This document shows, in pieces, positions 41,806 through 50,915 of a stretch of DNA of 64,000 nucleotides (positions are counted from its first letter, which is position 1; each line of letters starts with the position of its first letter). The stretch covers positions 3,782,001-3,846,000 of the forward strand of contig NZ_OZ244111.1 in NCBI RefSeq assembly GCF_965215655.1, given 5' to 3'. Made by a program: the position numbers and the translations under genes. Below the pieces are notes generated by a model that was not told where the DNA came from, did not search any database, and was given only the letters and a program-made list of their open reading frames with translations. This DNA is from Nioella sp965215655 (GTDB lineage Bacteria; Pseudomonadota; Alphaproteobacteria; Rhodobacterales; Rhodobacteraceae).

Positions 41806-43356
41806 ATGAGCAAACATCTCACCATTGGTGTCGACATTGGAACCACCAACGTAAAGGCCTGCGTGCTTGACACGCAAACGGGCAAAGTACTGGCTTTCGG
41901 GTCGAAAGAGCACCCTCTGTTTCATCCGCATCCGGGTTGGGCCGAGCAGGAAGCGGACAATTACTGGGATGCCGTGGTCTCCTCCATTCGGCAGTGTCTT
42001 GAGGGCGGCAATTTCGCGGACCACGTTCAATCCATCGCCTTGTCCGGGTTGGTTGGTGTCACGCTGCCCGTCGACGATCGCGGCAAGCCTCTGCGACCTG
42101 CGATGATCTGGATGGACTCGCGCTCGGAAGATGAATGCCAGGACATCCGCAATGCCGTTGGCGAAGACACGATCAACTCGATCAACGGAAACCGTCTGGC
42201 TCCCTGGTTCATTGACCCGAAGGCGCTATGGATCAAGAAGCATGAACCTTCTGTGTTCAATGCAACCCACAGGTTCCTGTCACCGGCAGGCTACTGCACG
42301 TTCAAGCTTTGCGGTGCCTTTACGATGAACACCGGTGATGCCGGGCTTTTCTATCCCTACGAGTATCAGAAAGCGGCGTGGAACGAGGAGCTTGCGACCG
42401 CGATCGGCATCCCGCCGGAAAAGCTGCCCCGGCTCTACGTGTCACACGAGGCGGTCGGTGAGGTTTCCAAGCAGGCGGCAGCGGAAACGGGCTTGCGTCC
42501 AGGCACAATCGTGGCTGCGGGAGGAACCGACATCAGTTCTGCCGCGCTCGGCGTTGGCGTGACAGAAGCGGGCCAGGCGTTTTACTCTATGGGGACGGGA
42601 TCCAATATCGGGATCATGATCCCGACCGAGCAGACGGTCGACGAATATCGTATCCTGAAATGGCCGCATGTGCTGCCCGGACTGACAATGTTCGACGCAC
42701 CCATGGCGTTCACCGGTGCGTCGCTCAAATGGTATCGCGATGCGTTTGGAGATGCCGAAGCACGCCTAGCCGAACGAATGGGCGCGAATGTGTTTGACCT
42801 CTACACGGAACAGGCACGCCAGGTTCCCCAGGGCTCGGACGGCCTGATGTACCTTCCGTATCTCGGCAATTCGCTGGCGCCGAACTGGAACAGCGAAGCC
42901 TCTGGCGTGTTCTTCGGGATGCTGCCCAACATGGGACGAGCACATTTCATTCGAGCGCTGATCGAAGGCGTGGCCTTTGACCTCTATTCCAACTTCCAGA
43001 TCGCCACCGCGGCGGGTGCTCAGGTCGATGAACTTGTTCTGAACGGTGGACCGACCAAGAGCCGTTTTTGGAACCAGATCACGGCGAACGTGACCAACAC
43101 GCCGCTCAAAGTGCCGGATATCGGCGAAGCAGCGCCGCTTGGAGATGCCATTCTGGCAGCGGTTGCAGGTGGCATCTATCCCGATCCGGTAACGCCCTTG
43201 AAGGATATCGTCTCGATCAAGGAGACGATTGACCCGGATCCCGTAATGCATGAGCGGTATGCCGAATGCTTCGAGGTTTGGCGAAATGTCTACGAAAGCC
43301 TTCGTCCGAGCATGACGGAACACCGAGCACTTCAGCAACGTCTGAGGAAGGGCTAG
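41806..43356 (+). CDS. FGGY-family carbohydrate kinase
   Basis: A 516-residue kinase. The N-terminal phosphate motif is LTIGVDIGTTNVKACVLD. PAMIWMDSRSEDEC follows near residue 105, the usual substrate/Asp region of xylulokinase-like FGGY proteins. The FGGY C-terminal signature appears as ELVLNGGPTKSRFWNQI near 410. It should phosphorylate the imported polyol or sugar in the cytoplasm. Substrate cannot be read from the sequence. Its stop touches the ATPase start (TAG-ATG). Confidence 0.9.
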   Translation: MSKHLTIGVDIGTTNVKACVLDTQTGKVLAFGSKEHPLFHPHPGWAEQEADNYWDAVVSSIRQCLEGGNFADHVQSIALSGLVGVTLPVDDRGKPLRPAMIWMDSRSEDECQDIRNAVGEDTINSINGNRLAPWFIDPKALWIKKHEPSVFNATHRFLSPAGYCTFKLCGAFTMNTGDAGLFYPYEYQKAAWNEELATAIGIPPEKLPRLYVSHEAVGEVSKQAAAETGLRPGTIVAAGGTDISSAALGVGVTEAGQAFYSMGTGSNIGIMIPTEQTVDEYRILKWPHVLPGLTMFDAPMAFTGASLKWYRDAFGDAEARLAERMGANVFDLYTEQARQVPQGSDGLMYLPYLGNSLAPNWNSEASGVFFGMLPNMGRAHFIRALIEGVAFDLYSNFQIATAAGAQVDELVLNGGPTKSRFWNQITANVTNTPLKVPDIGEAAPLGDAILAAVAGGIYPDPVTPLKDIVSIKETIDPDPVMHERYAECFEVWRNVYESLRPSMTEHRALQQRLRKG

Positions 43357-44844
43357 ATGACCGCCCCGCTGTTGCAGGTTCAGGACGTCTCGCGATCGTT
43401 TCCCGGCGTTAAGGCCTTGTCTGACGTCAGTTTTTCGGTCGAGGCAGGCGAGGTTCACGCGCTTGTGGGCGAAAACGGCGCGGGCAAATCCACGCTGCTG
43501 TCGATCATGAACGGTCTGTTGCAACCCGATGAGGGCCAAATTCTTGCAGAGGGTGAACCGCTTACCCTCGGAGGGCCAGCCGACGCGATCGCGCATCGGC
43601 TGGCAATGGTCCATCAGGAACTCGTTTTATGTCCGAACCTGACGGTGGCAGAAAACGTTTTTCTGGGTCGCGAGACAGCTGCCAATGGTGAAAGCCGATC
43701 AAACCAGGGAGTGGTGGCTCGGACACAAGCCCTGATTGATGAGATCAAGGTCGATCTCGACCCGAACGCGCTGGTCGGTGACCTCAGCTTGAACGAACGG
43801 CAGATCGTGGAGATCTGTCGCGCACTCTCCAGCCGACCCAAAGTGATCGTTTTCGACGAGCCGACGGCATCGCTTGACGATGAGCAAACCGAGCATCTTC
43901 TGGAAATAATACGAAAGCTTAGACAATCGGGGCTTGGCATAGTCTACGTTTCACACCGCCTGAGCGAGATCTTCGCCATTTCGGATCGGATCACCGTGCT
44001 GCGTGACGGAAAGGTTGTCGGCACGACGAGGGCCGAAGGCATCACCGAGCAAAAGCTCGTATCGATGATGGTCGGACGGGAATACGATCCGTCCTCGATG
44101 TCCTACCGCGAAAGAAACCTGGGCGAGGTGGCGCTCGAGGCTATCAACCTGACATCCAAGGGCCATTTCGCGGGCGTGTCATTTCGTGTCAGAAAAGGAG
44201 AGATCCTTGGGATCGCAGGGCTGCTCGGGTGCCAACGCGAAGCGGTCGTGCGGGCAATCTTCGGCGCCCTTCCGGTTCATGCCGGTTCGATCGAAATCCA
44301 CGGAAAACCAGTCCGCATTGGCTCACCACGCCAGGCAATAGACCACGGGATCTCTTTCATGCCTGCCGATCGCAAGGACGAAGGGCTCGTGCTTGACATG
44401 TCAGTTGAGGACAACCTGTGCCTCACGGTTCTGGATAGTTTGAGCGCCGGTGGTCTCTTGCGATCCGGCAAGAGGCGCGAATTGACCCGGTCTCTAATCG
44501 CGCGTCTCGCGACGAAGGTCAGTTCCCGCAAACAACCTGTCCGGGGCCTTTCGGGGGGGAATCAGCAAAAGGTCGTCATTGGCAAGTGGCTGGCGAGAAA
44601 GGGCGATATCGTTATCGCCGAAGACCCGACACGAGGGGTGGACATTGGCGCAAAGGCTGAAATCTGGTCGGTGCTTCAGGAAATGGCGAGCGAGGGCAAG
44701 GCGATCATCCTTATCGCCAGCGAGCTTGAGGAGTTGTTGGGCGCTTGCGACCGCATCATCGCGATGAACCGGGGCAGCGTCACAAGCGAGTATCTTCGGA
44801 AAGACTTCGACGCCGAGGCGATTGCGCACAGCTTTGTCGCGTAG
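43357..44844 (+). CDS. Sugar-type ABC importer ATPase with two nucleotide-binding domains (RbsA/MglA-like)
   Basis: A 495-residue protein made of two fused ATPase domains. Domain 1 has Walker A GENGAGKST near residue 38, the degenerate signature LSLNERQIVEICRAL and Walker B VIVFDEPTASL. Domain 2 has a degenerate Walker A (GIAGLLGCQREAVVR), as is normal in this family, then LSGGNQQKVVIGKWL and IVIAEDPTRGVD. It energises the importer with both permeases. The placement after the kinase instead of before the permeases is a variation. Confidence 0.93.
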   Translation: MTAPLLQVQDVSRSFPGVKALSDVSFSVEAGEVHALVGENGAGKSTLLSIMNGLLQPDEGQILAEGEPLTLGGPADAIAHRLAMVHQELVLCPNLTVAENVFLGRETAANGESRSNQGVVARTQALIDEIKVDLDPNALVGDLSLNERQIVEICRALSSRPKVIVFDEPTASLDDEQTEHLLEIIRKLRQSGLGIVYVSHRLSEIFAISDRITVLRDGKVVGTTRAEGITEQKLVSMMVGREYDPSSMSYRERNLGEVALEAINLTSKGHFAGVSFRVRKGEILGIAGLLGCQREAVVRAIFGALPVHAGSIEIHGKPVRIGSPRQAIDHGISFMPADRKDEGLVLDMSVEDNLCLTVLDSLSAGGLLRSGKRRELTRSLIARLATKVSSRKQPVRGLSGGNQQKVVIGKWLARKGDIVIAEDPTRGVDIGAKAEIWSVLQEMASEGKAIILIASELEELLGACDRIIAMNRGSVTSEYLRKDFDAEAIAHSFVA

Positions 44845-45018
44845 GGCTTGCTCGTCACGTCGGTGTCACTTCGCCCAAGAAGCCCTACGGCGGAGCTTCG
44901 ATAGAGTTCCAACGAACGCATCTCCACACTGCCATATTGCGTGACTTCAGTGTACATGGATTAACGCTGGCGGATCCATCGACTGACATCCACAATTGCT
45001 CGGCAGGAGCGTATCGCT

Positions 45019-45912
45019 ATGTCCAACAACTTGAACAATCTACGATTTGTTAATTTCAGCCAGCTACGCTCGTTCTATGCGGTTGCCCGAGAGGGTAGCA
45101 TCACCAAGGCGGCACTCCTGCTCAATATCGGGCAGCCGACCGTGACAACGCAGATCAAGGGACTGGAGGACACCTACAACGTTCAGCTATTCAATCGATC
45201 TCCGCGCCAGGTATCCCTTACGCCGGAAGGTGAAATGCTATTCGAGATCGCCCGGCAGGTCTTTTCCCTAGAGGAGCGCGCCGTTGAACTGCTGTCTTCG
45301 CACGAGGCAAAAGTTGCCGGGAAGCTGCGCATTGGGACGGTAGGTCCACATTTCGTCATGGACATACTTGCTCGAATACATCGGGACTACCCGCTGATGC
45401 AGGCTTACATCGAAAGTGGGAACTCCGAACAGATCTACGGCAAGTTGCTGGATTACGAAGTCGACGTTGCCGTTACGGGGTCGAAATCGACAGATCCAAG
45501 GATTGCGCAAATACAGCTAGGAACGCATGAGATCGTGTTGATGGTCCATTCAGATCATCCTTGGGCGCACCGAGACGGTGTTTCCATCAATGAATGTGAT
45601 GGCCAACGCCTCGTCCTTCGCGAAAAGGGATCAATGACCCGTCAGGTTTTTGAACAGACGATGGACGCGGCGGGGGTGCGCGCCAATGTCGTCATGGAGG
45701 TCGCGCGAGACACAATGCATGAGGCCATCCGATCGGGTTTTGGTATCGGGGTCATCAGCCTCGATGAAAGAAGCTCCGATCCTGCACTGCGATACATTTC
45801 ATTTTCCGACGTATCGCCCAGCACAGAGAGCTACGCGTCGTGCATGAAAGAGCGTGCGAACGTCCGTGGCGTCAAGCTCTTCATGGACATAATCAGCGAT
45901 CTCGCCCCTTAG
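45019..45912 (+). CDS. LysR-family transcriptional regulator
   Basis: A 297-residue protein after the ribosome site GCAGGAG. The N-terminal helix-turn-helix is FSQLRSFYAVAREGSITKAA then QPTVTTQIKGLED, with the usual LysR pattern. The C-terminal half is the effector-binding domain (GKLRIGTVGPHFVMDILARI). It lies 174 bases downstream of the ATPase gene and is the only regulator in the module. It probably controls both catabolic operons, perhaps at the sites in 38174-38239. Confidence 0.92.
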   Translation: MSNNLNNLRFVNFSQLRSFYAVAREGSITKAALLLNIGQPTVTTQIKGLEDTYNVQLFNRSPRQVSLTPEGEMLFEIARQVFSLEERAVELLSSHEAKVAGKLRIGTVGPHFVMDILARIHRDYPLMQAYIESGNSEQIYGKLLDYEVDVAVTGSKSTDPRIAQIQLGTHEIVLMVHSDHPWAHRDGVSINECDGQRLVLREKGSMTRQVFEQTMDAAGVRANVVMEVARDTMHEAIRSGFGIGVISLDERSSDPALRYISFSDVSPSTESYASCMKERANVRGVKLFMDIISDLAP

Positions 45913-46504
45913 CCCGCATGGCGAATTTCGTTGCGATGAGCTACGCGGGCCGAGCAGTTAGCATACGCTAAAAGGCTACGGTCTGACGCTCGCGTGAGGT
46001 AGCTTGTTCTGACCAAGCGCCCATGTCCGGTTCCCGATATCGATGTGTAACTACGAGGACATCCTTCGCGAGTGTGGCGTTGTGATCAGCCATGAGACGG
46101 TGTGTTTCTCCCGCAGTGAATTCTCCGAGCCGGGGCTTCACGCTCACCTACAAAGGCAGACATCACCGGATTCTTTGGCAAAATCTGCTTCGTCCCGCAT
46201 TGCCGACATTAGGGGTTAGCGCAGCGAAGTTCCGCATTCCGCCCGAAGCTCTTGTGAGATGTCTGATGTCGATGAAGTACGCATCTGCACTTCCGTCCAA
46301 GCCCTCACAGGTCAGCGGGCACGGATACACCGTTGATCAGCGAACTCTGTTGGCTTGATTTTCGCGGGGCGAATGCTCGACTCGGTGCTGTTGCAATTCT
46401 GCCACGAATATGGAGCAGGCGCTTGCTTCCACACTGCTTCCACGGGCATCTAAGCACGACCATCCGAAGTAAAGTCGTAATGCACATCCCATTGATATCA
46501 AAGG
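45913..46504. other. Right end of the island: no intact gene, possible IS6 transposase remnant
   Basis: About 590 bases without an intact gene. Bases of about 46052-46108 translate on + as YEDILRECGVVISHETV, like the start of IS6/IS26-family transposases, with no continuing domain. Bases 46370-46426 resemble 29445-29502 outside the left attachment repeat. No regulator or RNA gene was seen. Confidence 0.5.
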
Positions 46505-46556
46505 ATTTCAGTGGTGAGCCGTGCAGGATTCGAACCTGCGACCCACTGATTAAAAG
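46505..46556. repeat. Right attachment-site repeat overlapping the 3' half of tRNA-Lys
   Basis: It matches 29568-29619 with one mismatch. It covers the 3' end, CCA, T-arm and anticodon stem of tRNA-Lys and extends 7 bases past the tRNA 3' end. The tRNA remains intact, as expected when the element restores the 3' part it displaces. Confidence 0.9.
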
Positions 46557-46587
46557 TCAGTTGCTCTACCAACTGAGCTAACGGCCC
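46512..46587 (-). tRNA. tRNA-Lys (anticodon UUU)
   Basis: 76 bases including an encoded CCA. On the minus strand GGGCCGT pairs with ACGGCTC (one G-U), the D-loop has AGCTCAGTTGGTAGAGC, the anticodon loop CTTTTAA carries UUU, and the T-arm is GCAGGTTCGAATCCTGC. A37 next to the anticodon is the base that t6A/ms2t6A enzymes modify. Its 3' half is the island attachment site. Confidence 0.97.
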
Positions 46588-46716
46588 ACTCTGATGCAGC
46601 GCAATCTTGCGACCCCCGCTACAGGCGGCTTCTCTATTGGCCTGCCTCTTGGGCGTCAAGCAGAAATCTGCCCTTTGGGATTTCAAATTGTCCTGGGAGG
46701 GCGTATATGCCCGCGC

Positions 46717-47553
46717 ATGGTGGAAAACGGACCCATAACCGGCCTGCCCTTCATGAAAATGCATGGGCTTGGCAATGACTTCGTGGTGATCGACGCGCGG
46801 GAGACCGCCGTGACGATGACCGCGCCGTTGGCGGCTGCGTTGGCGGACCGGCATCGGGGGGTGGGATTCGATCAGCTGGCGGTGATTCATTCCGATGACG
46901 GGGCGGATCTGTCTCTGATCTTCTACAACGCAGATGGCTCGACGGCCGGGGCCTGTGGAAACGCGACCCGCTGCGTGGCGCGATACGAGATGCAGCGCAC
47001 CGGGGCCACGGCCCTGACCTTGCGGACTGAGCGTGGCGTCTTGCAGGCCGTGGATGCGGGCCGCGGGCTCACCTCGGTCAATATGGGGCAACCGCAGCTG
47101 GACTGGCGGGACATTCCCTTGGCGCAGGCCATGGACACGCTGGAGTTGCCTATTGAAGGCACGCCGACTGCGACCGGTATGGGCAATCCGCATTGCACAT
47201 TCTTCGTAGACGATGCCGAGGCGGTGGACCTTGCCGGGCGGGGGTCCGAGATGGAGCATCACCCGCTCTATCCCGAGCGCACCAATGTTCAGTTCGCCCA
47301 TGTGATCGGGCCGGATCATCTGCGCATGCGGGTCTGGGAACGGGGTGTGGGGGTAACGCTGGCCTCCGGCTCCTCCTCCTGCGCGACCGCCGTTGCTGCC
47401 GCCCGCCGGGGTCTGACGGGTCGCACCGTCACCATCGTGCTTGACGGCGGCACGATCCATATCGACTGGCGCGAAGATGGCGTCTGGATGACGGGGCCGA
47501 CGGCCCATGTCTTCGACGCCGTGCTGACGCCGGAATTCCTGTCGGCGCTCTGA
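46717..47553 (+). CDS. dapF: Diaminopimelate epimerase
   Basis: A 278-residue enzyme that interconverts LL- and meso-diaminopimelate for lysine and peptidoglycan. The start ATG 46717 gives MVENGPITGLPFMKMHG, matching the usual N terminus; longer readings run into the tRNA side. The two catalytic cysteines are in AGACGNATRCVA near residue 87 and ASGSSSCATAVAA near 220. It overlaps mtaB by one base. The divergent neighbour is tRNA-Lys. Confidence 0.95.
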   Translation: MVENGPITGLPFMKMHGLGNDFVVIDARETAVTMTAPLAAALADRHRGVGFDQLAVIHSDDGADLSLIFYNADGSTAGACGNATRCVARYEMQRTGATALTLRTERGVLQAVDAGRGLTSVNMGQPQLDWRDIPLAQAMDTLELPIEGTPTATGMGNPHCTFFVDDAEAVDLAGRGSEMEHHPLYPERTNVQFAHVIGPDHLRMRVWERGVGVTLASGSSSCATAVAAARRGLTGRTVTIVLDGGTIHIDWREDGVWMTGPTAHVFDAVLTPEFLSAL

Positions 47554-48815
47554 TGTCCATCAAGCCCCCCGTTTTCCACACGCTCGGCTGCCGGCTCAAC
47601 GCCTATGAAACCGAAGCGATGAAGGCGCTGAGCGATCAGGCCGGAGTGGATAATGCCGTGGTGGTGAACACCTGTGCCGTGACCGCCGAGGCGGTGCGCA
47701 AGGCCCGGCAGGAGATTCGCAAACTGCGGCGCGACAATCCCGAGGCCAAAATCATCGTCACAGGATGCGCCGCGCAGACCGAGCCCGACACGTTCAAGGT
47801 GATGGATGAGGTCGATCTGGTGATCGGCAATACCGAGAAGATGCAGCCAGAGACATGGGCCGGCATCGCGGGCGATTTCATCGGTCAGACCGAGAAGGTC
47901 ATGGTCGACGATATCATGAGCGTGACGGAAACGGCTGGTCACCTGATCGACGGGTTCGGCACAAGGTCGCGTGCCTATGTGCAGGTTCAGAACGGGTGCG
48001 ATCACCGCTGCACCTTTTGCATCATTCCCTACGGGCGCGGCAATTCACGCTCCGTCCCCGCCGGTGTCGTGGTGGACCAAATCAAGCGGCTGGTGGATCG
48101 CGGCTATAACGAGGTGGTGCTGACCGGCGTCGACCTGACCTCTTGGGGGGCGGATCTGCCCTCCACCCCACGTCTTGGTGATCTGGTCATGCGCATCCTG
48201 AAACTGGTGCCGGACCTGCCGCGCCTGCGCATCTCCTCCATCGACTCCATTGAGGTGGACGAGAACCTGATGCAGGCCATCGCAACGGAACCGCGCCTGA
48301 TGCCGCATCTGCACCTGTCGCTTCAGCACGGCGATGATCTGATCCTAAAGCGCATGGCGCGTCGTCACCTGCGCGACGATGCAATCCGGTTCTGCGAGGA
48401 AGCGCGCCGCCTGCGACCCGACATCACCTTCGGTGCCGACATCATCGCTGGCTTCCCGACCGAGACCGAGGCGCATTTCGAGAACTCGCTGAAACTGGTG
48501 ACAGAGTGCGACCTGACCTGGCTGCATGTCTTCCCCTATTCCAGGCGGAACGGTACCCCGGCGGCCCGCATTCCCAACCAGGTGAATGGCAACGTGATCA
48601 AGGATCGCGCAGCGCGGCTGCGAGAGGCGGGGGAGCGTCAGGTTGCGGCGCATCTGGCTGCGCAGATCGGACGTCGTCACAAGGTTCTGCTGGAAAACCC
48701 CCACATGGGCCGGACCGAGCAGTTTACCGAGGTCACCTTCCGCGATCCGCAACCCGAGGGGCAGATCGTCAGTGCGGTGATCACGGGTATCGAGGGCAAC
48801 CAGCTTTGCGCCTGA
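47553..48815 (+). CDS. mtaB: tRNA (t6A37) methylthiotransferase MtaB
   Basis: A 420-residue radical-SAM enzyme. It has the N-terminal MTTase domain (HTLGCRLNAYETEA, VVNTCAVTAEA, VTGCAAQTEPD with three Cys for the second Fe-S cluster) and the radical-SAM motif QNGCDHRCTFCIIPYGRG near residue 150. It converts t6A37 to ms2t6A37 in tRNAs reading ANN codons, including tRNA-Lys(UUU). It overlaps dapF by one base, so the two are translationally coupled. Confidence 0.93.
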   Translation: MSIKPPVFHTLGCRLNAYETEAMKALSDQAGVDNAVVVNTCAVTAEAVRKARQEIRKLRRDNPEAKIIVTGCAAQTEPDTFKVMDEVDLVIGNTEKMQPETWAGIAGDFIGQTEKVMVDDIMSVTETAGHLIDGFGTRSRAYVQVQNGCDHRCTFCIIPYGRGNSRSVPAGVVVDQIKRLVDRGYNEVVLTGVDLTSWGADLPSTPRLGDLVMRILKLVPDLPRLRISSIDSIEVDENLMQAIATEPRLMPHLHLSLQHGDDLILKRMARRHLRDDAIRFCEEARRLRPDITFGADIIAGFPTETEAHFENSLKLVTECDLTWLHVFPYSRRNGTPAARIPNQVNGNVIKDRAARLREAGERQVAAHLAAQIGRRHKVLLENPHMGRTEQFTEVTFRDPQPEGQIVSAVITGIEGNQLCA

Positions 48816-48973
48816 GGGCGCGGGTCTGAGGCATGTCAACTGCCTGCTCACTTAGCGGTGCCTGAACTGGCTGTATGCGGGCACAGCGTCGAAAGCGATG
48901 CCGAAACGACCCTTTCTATTGCTTGACGGCCCTCCTCCGCTATCGTTCACGCAAACCGAAAGCGGAGAACCCC

Positions 48974-49912
48974 ATGCCCGATGATCAAAGCCCTACACAT
49001 CCGCCGCTTCAGGCGCGTAACCCGCTCGGCGGAACCGAGGCGCTCTCGAACTGGGGCATCGATTCCGAATATGGCGTGCTGCAGGACGTGCTGCTTGGCC
49101 CGGTCGAAACCTTCGGGCATATGGATAACGTGGCCTTCAGCTCCATCTATCGGGAAACTGCGCGGACCGGGCGCAAATGGGATCATCAGATCGCAGTCAA
49201 GCAGTACCGCGAGATGTGCGACGCCTATGAAGGGGCGGGCGTGAAAATTCATACCCTGCCCGCCGATGAACATCTGAAATACGGGGTCTACGCCCGCGAT
49301 TCCAGCTTCATGACGCCTTGGGGGGCTGTGATCACCCAGATGGCCAATCCGCGCCGGCGGGGCGAGTATTCTGCCGCGCTGCGCTTCTACCTAGGGGCTG
49401 GTATCCCGATCTACGACATGGTCAGTGCGGGCAACTTCGAGGGCGGAGATTTTCATATCATCGAGCCCGGTGCGGTGCTGATCGGCTATACCGGTATGCG
49501 CTGCGAAGAGGTCTCGGCCCGTCAGATCGGGGCTTGGGTCGAGAAAGAGGGGTGGGAGGTGCACTATGCCTATATCGACCCGTACTACGTGCATATCGAC
49601 CTTATGGTCTGCATGATTGCCCCGAAATGCGCGGCGGTGTGTCTGGAAACCACGCCCGATCACGTCACCGACTGGCTCAAGTCCCGCAAGATCGAGATCA
49701 TCCCCGTCGGTTTTCGCGATACGATGGCGCTTGGTTGCAACGTGATGTCTCTTGGCGGAGACCGGGTACTTGCCCCGGCTGCCAGCAAGGACCTGATCGC
49801 CAGGCTGCGCGCCAATGGCTTCACGGTCTACGACCCGGAAATGGACATGTTCACCATGATGGGCGGCGGCATCCATTGCATGGCACAATCGCTCCGGCGC
49901 GAGCCAGGCTGA
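48974..49912 (+). CDS. Amidinotransferase/dimethylargininase-family protein
   Basis: A 312-residue protein from ATG 48974 after GCGGAGA. The guanidine-modifying fold shows VYARDSSFMTPWGAV, SAGNFEGGDFHIIEPG (Asp), VHIDLMVCMIAP (His) and the catalytic Cys in MGGGIHCMAQSLRRE at the end. Members hydrolyse or transfer guanidino groups of arginine derivatives. Deiminase versus amidinotransferase cannot be decided here. It stands alone between mtaB and a convergent permease. Confidence 0.8.
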   Translation: MPDDQSPTHPPLQARNPLGGTEALSNWGIDSEYGVLQDVLLGPVETFGHMDNVAFSSIYRETARTGRKWDHQIAVKQYREMCDAYEGAGVKIHTLPADEHLKYGVYARDSSFMTPWGAVITQMANPRRRGEYSAALRFYLGAGIPIYDMVSAGNFEGGDFHIIEPGAVLIGYTGMRCEEVSARQIGAWVEKEGWEVHYAYIDPYYVHIDLMVCMIAPKCAAVCLETTPDHVTDWLKSRKIEIIPVGFRDTMALGCNVMSLGGDRVLAPAASKDLIARLRANGFTVYDPEMDMFTMMGGGIHCMAQSLRREPG

Positions 49913-49916
49913 GGGC

Positions 49917-50855
49917 TTAGTGCCACGGCTGCCGCGGCGCCGGGGGCGCGGCGGCGGGGCGTTCGGATTTGGGTGTAACCACGGTGATGATCCCGGCCAT
50001 CACGATGGCCCCCATACCAATGAAGCTGATCCAGTCGGGGAACTGGCTGAACAGGATCACGTCGAAGCCAAGCGCCCAGATCATCCCCGTGTAGTCGAAG
50101 GGCGCAAGCTGAGACACGGGGACGCGCGCGGCGGCTTCGGTGGCGAGGATTTGCGCCACTCCGCCAAGCAACCCGGCAAAAACGAGATACCACAGAACCT
50201 CGCCCACCATGGGCACCCAACCGAGCGGCAGGCTCAGAAGCCCGATGCCGGAACAGGTGACAGAGAACCAGAACGCAATCGTCACCGCGCTTTCGGTCTT
50301 TGTCAGGTTCCTGATCTGGACGCGCACCAGCCCCATTGTGGCGGCAAAACCAAGGCCTGCGGCGATCCCGATCAACTGGCCCGGATCTGCATCGGGGCGC
50401 ACGATGTTGCTTGCCAGCATCAACAGCACACCGCCAAAGCCGACAAAGGCCGCCCAGATGATGCGGCGGGTCAACACCTCGCCCAACAGCATCGCCGCAA
50501 AGGGCAGCGATACCAGAGGACCGAGGAAAGCCAGTGCAGTGGCATTGGCAACCGGCAGATACGCCAGCGAGATGAAGGACAGCACCATAGAGATGCCACC
50601 AAACAGCCCGCGCATGAAATGCCCGCCGGGGCGTTTGGTCAGGAACCCGTTCGGGAAGCGCCCGATCCAGGCCATGTAGATGACGATGGGAATGATCGCG
50701 ACGAAGCTGCGCCAGAAGACGATCTGCCCGACCGGTACTGTGTGGGACAGCCCGTGTACGGTGGCGGACATGGCGGCAAAGAAGCCGACCGAGAGCAGGC
50801 GCAGGGCAATGCCGTTCAGCATGGGGGGACTCGCGGGAAGGGTCGCGGTCACCAT
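49917..50855 (-). CDS. DMT-superfamily (EamA) permease
   Basis: A 312-residue membrane protein with about ten hydrophobic segments in two EamA repeats, e.g. VGQIVFWRSFVAIIPIVIYM and VANATALAFLGPLVSLPFAA. The substrate is unknown. It differs clearly from the EamA protein at 2134. It ends 4 bases from the convergent amidinotransferase-family gene, and a strong hairpin separates it from ribH upstream. Confidence 0.85.
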   Translation of the reverse strand: MVTATLPASPPMLNGIALRLLSVGFFAAMSATVHGLSHTVPVGQIVFWRSFVAIIPIVIYMAWIGRFPNGFLTKRPGGHFMRGLFGGISMVLSFISLAYLPVANATALAFLGPLVSLPFAAMLLGEVLTRRIIWAAFVGFGGVLLMLASNIVRPDADPGQLIGIAAGLGFAATMGLVRVQIRNLTKTESAVTIAFWFSVTCSGIGLLSLPLGWVPMVGEVLWYLVFAGLLGGVAQILATEAAARVPVSQLAPFDYTGMIWALGFDVILFSQFPDWISFIGMGAIVMAGIITVVTPKSERPAAAPPAPRQPWH

Positions 50856-50878
50856 GGGCTGAATGGGTTAGGTCCACA

Positions 50879-50909
50879 AGGGGGCGCGGCGGGTCGTGCT
50901 GCGCCCCCT
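50879..50909 (-). terminator. Hairpin downstream of ribH
   Basis: AGGGGGCGC (50879-50887) and GCGCCCCCT (50901-50909) form a perfect 9-bp stem with a 13-base loop just after the ribH stop on the minus strand. The T-run is weak. Confidence 0.6.
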
Positions 50910-50915
50910 GATCGG

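Larger units (their letters stand above)
29568..46556. mobile_element. Genomic island integrated in the tRNA-Lys(UUU) gene
   Basis: About 17 kb bounded by 52-bp direct repeats, with a tyrosine integrase 164 bases inside the left end and an intact tRNA-Lys at the right end. The left 4 kb has integrase, HTH and Rep-like genes, an IS3 remnant and a decayed integrase copy. The right 12 kb is a two-operon catabolic module with a regulator. A+T content is visibly higher than in flanking core genes. The left flank outside the repeat also resembles the right inner flank, so the site may have taken more than one element. Confidence 0.85.
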
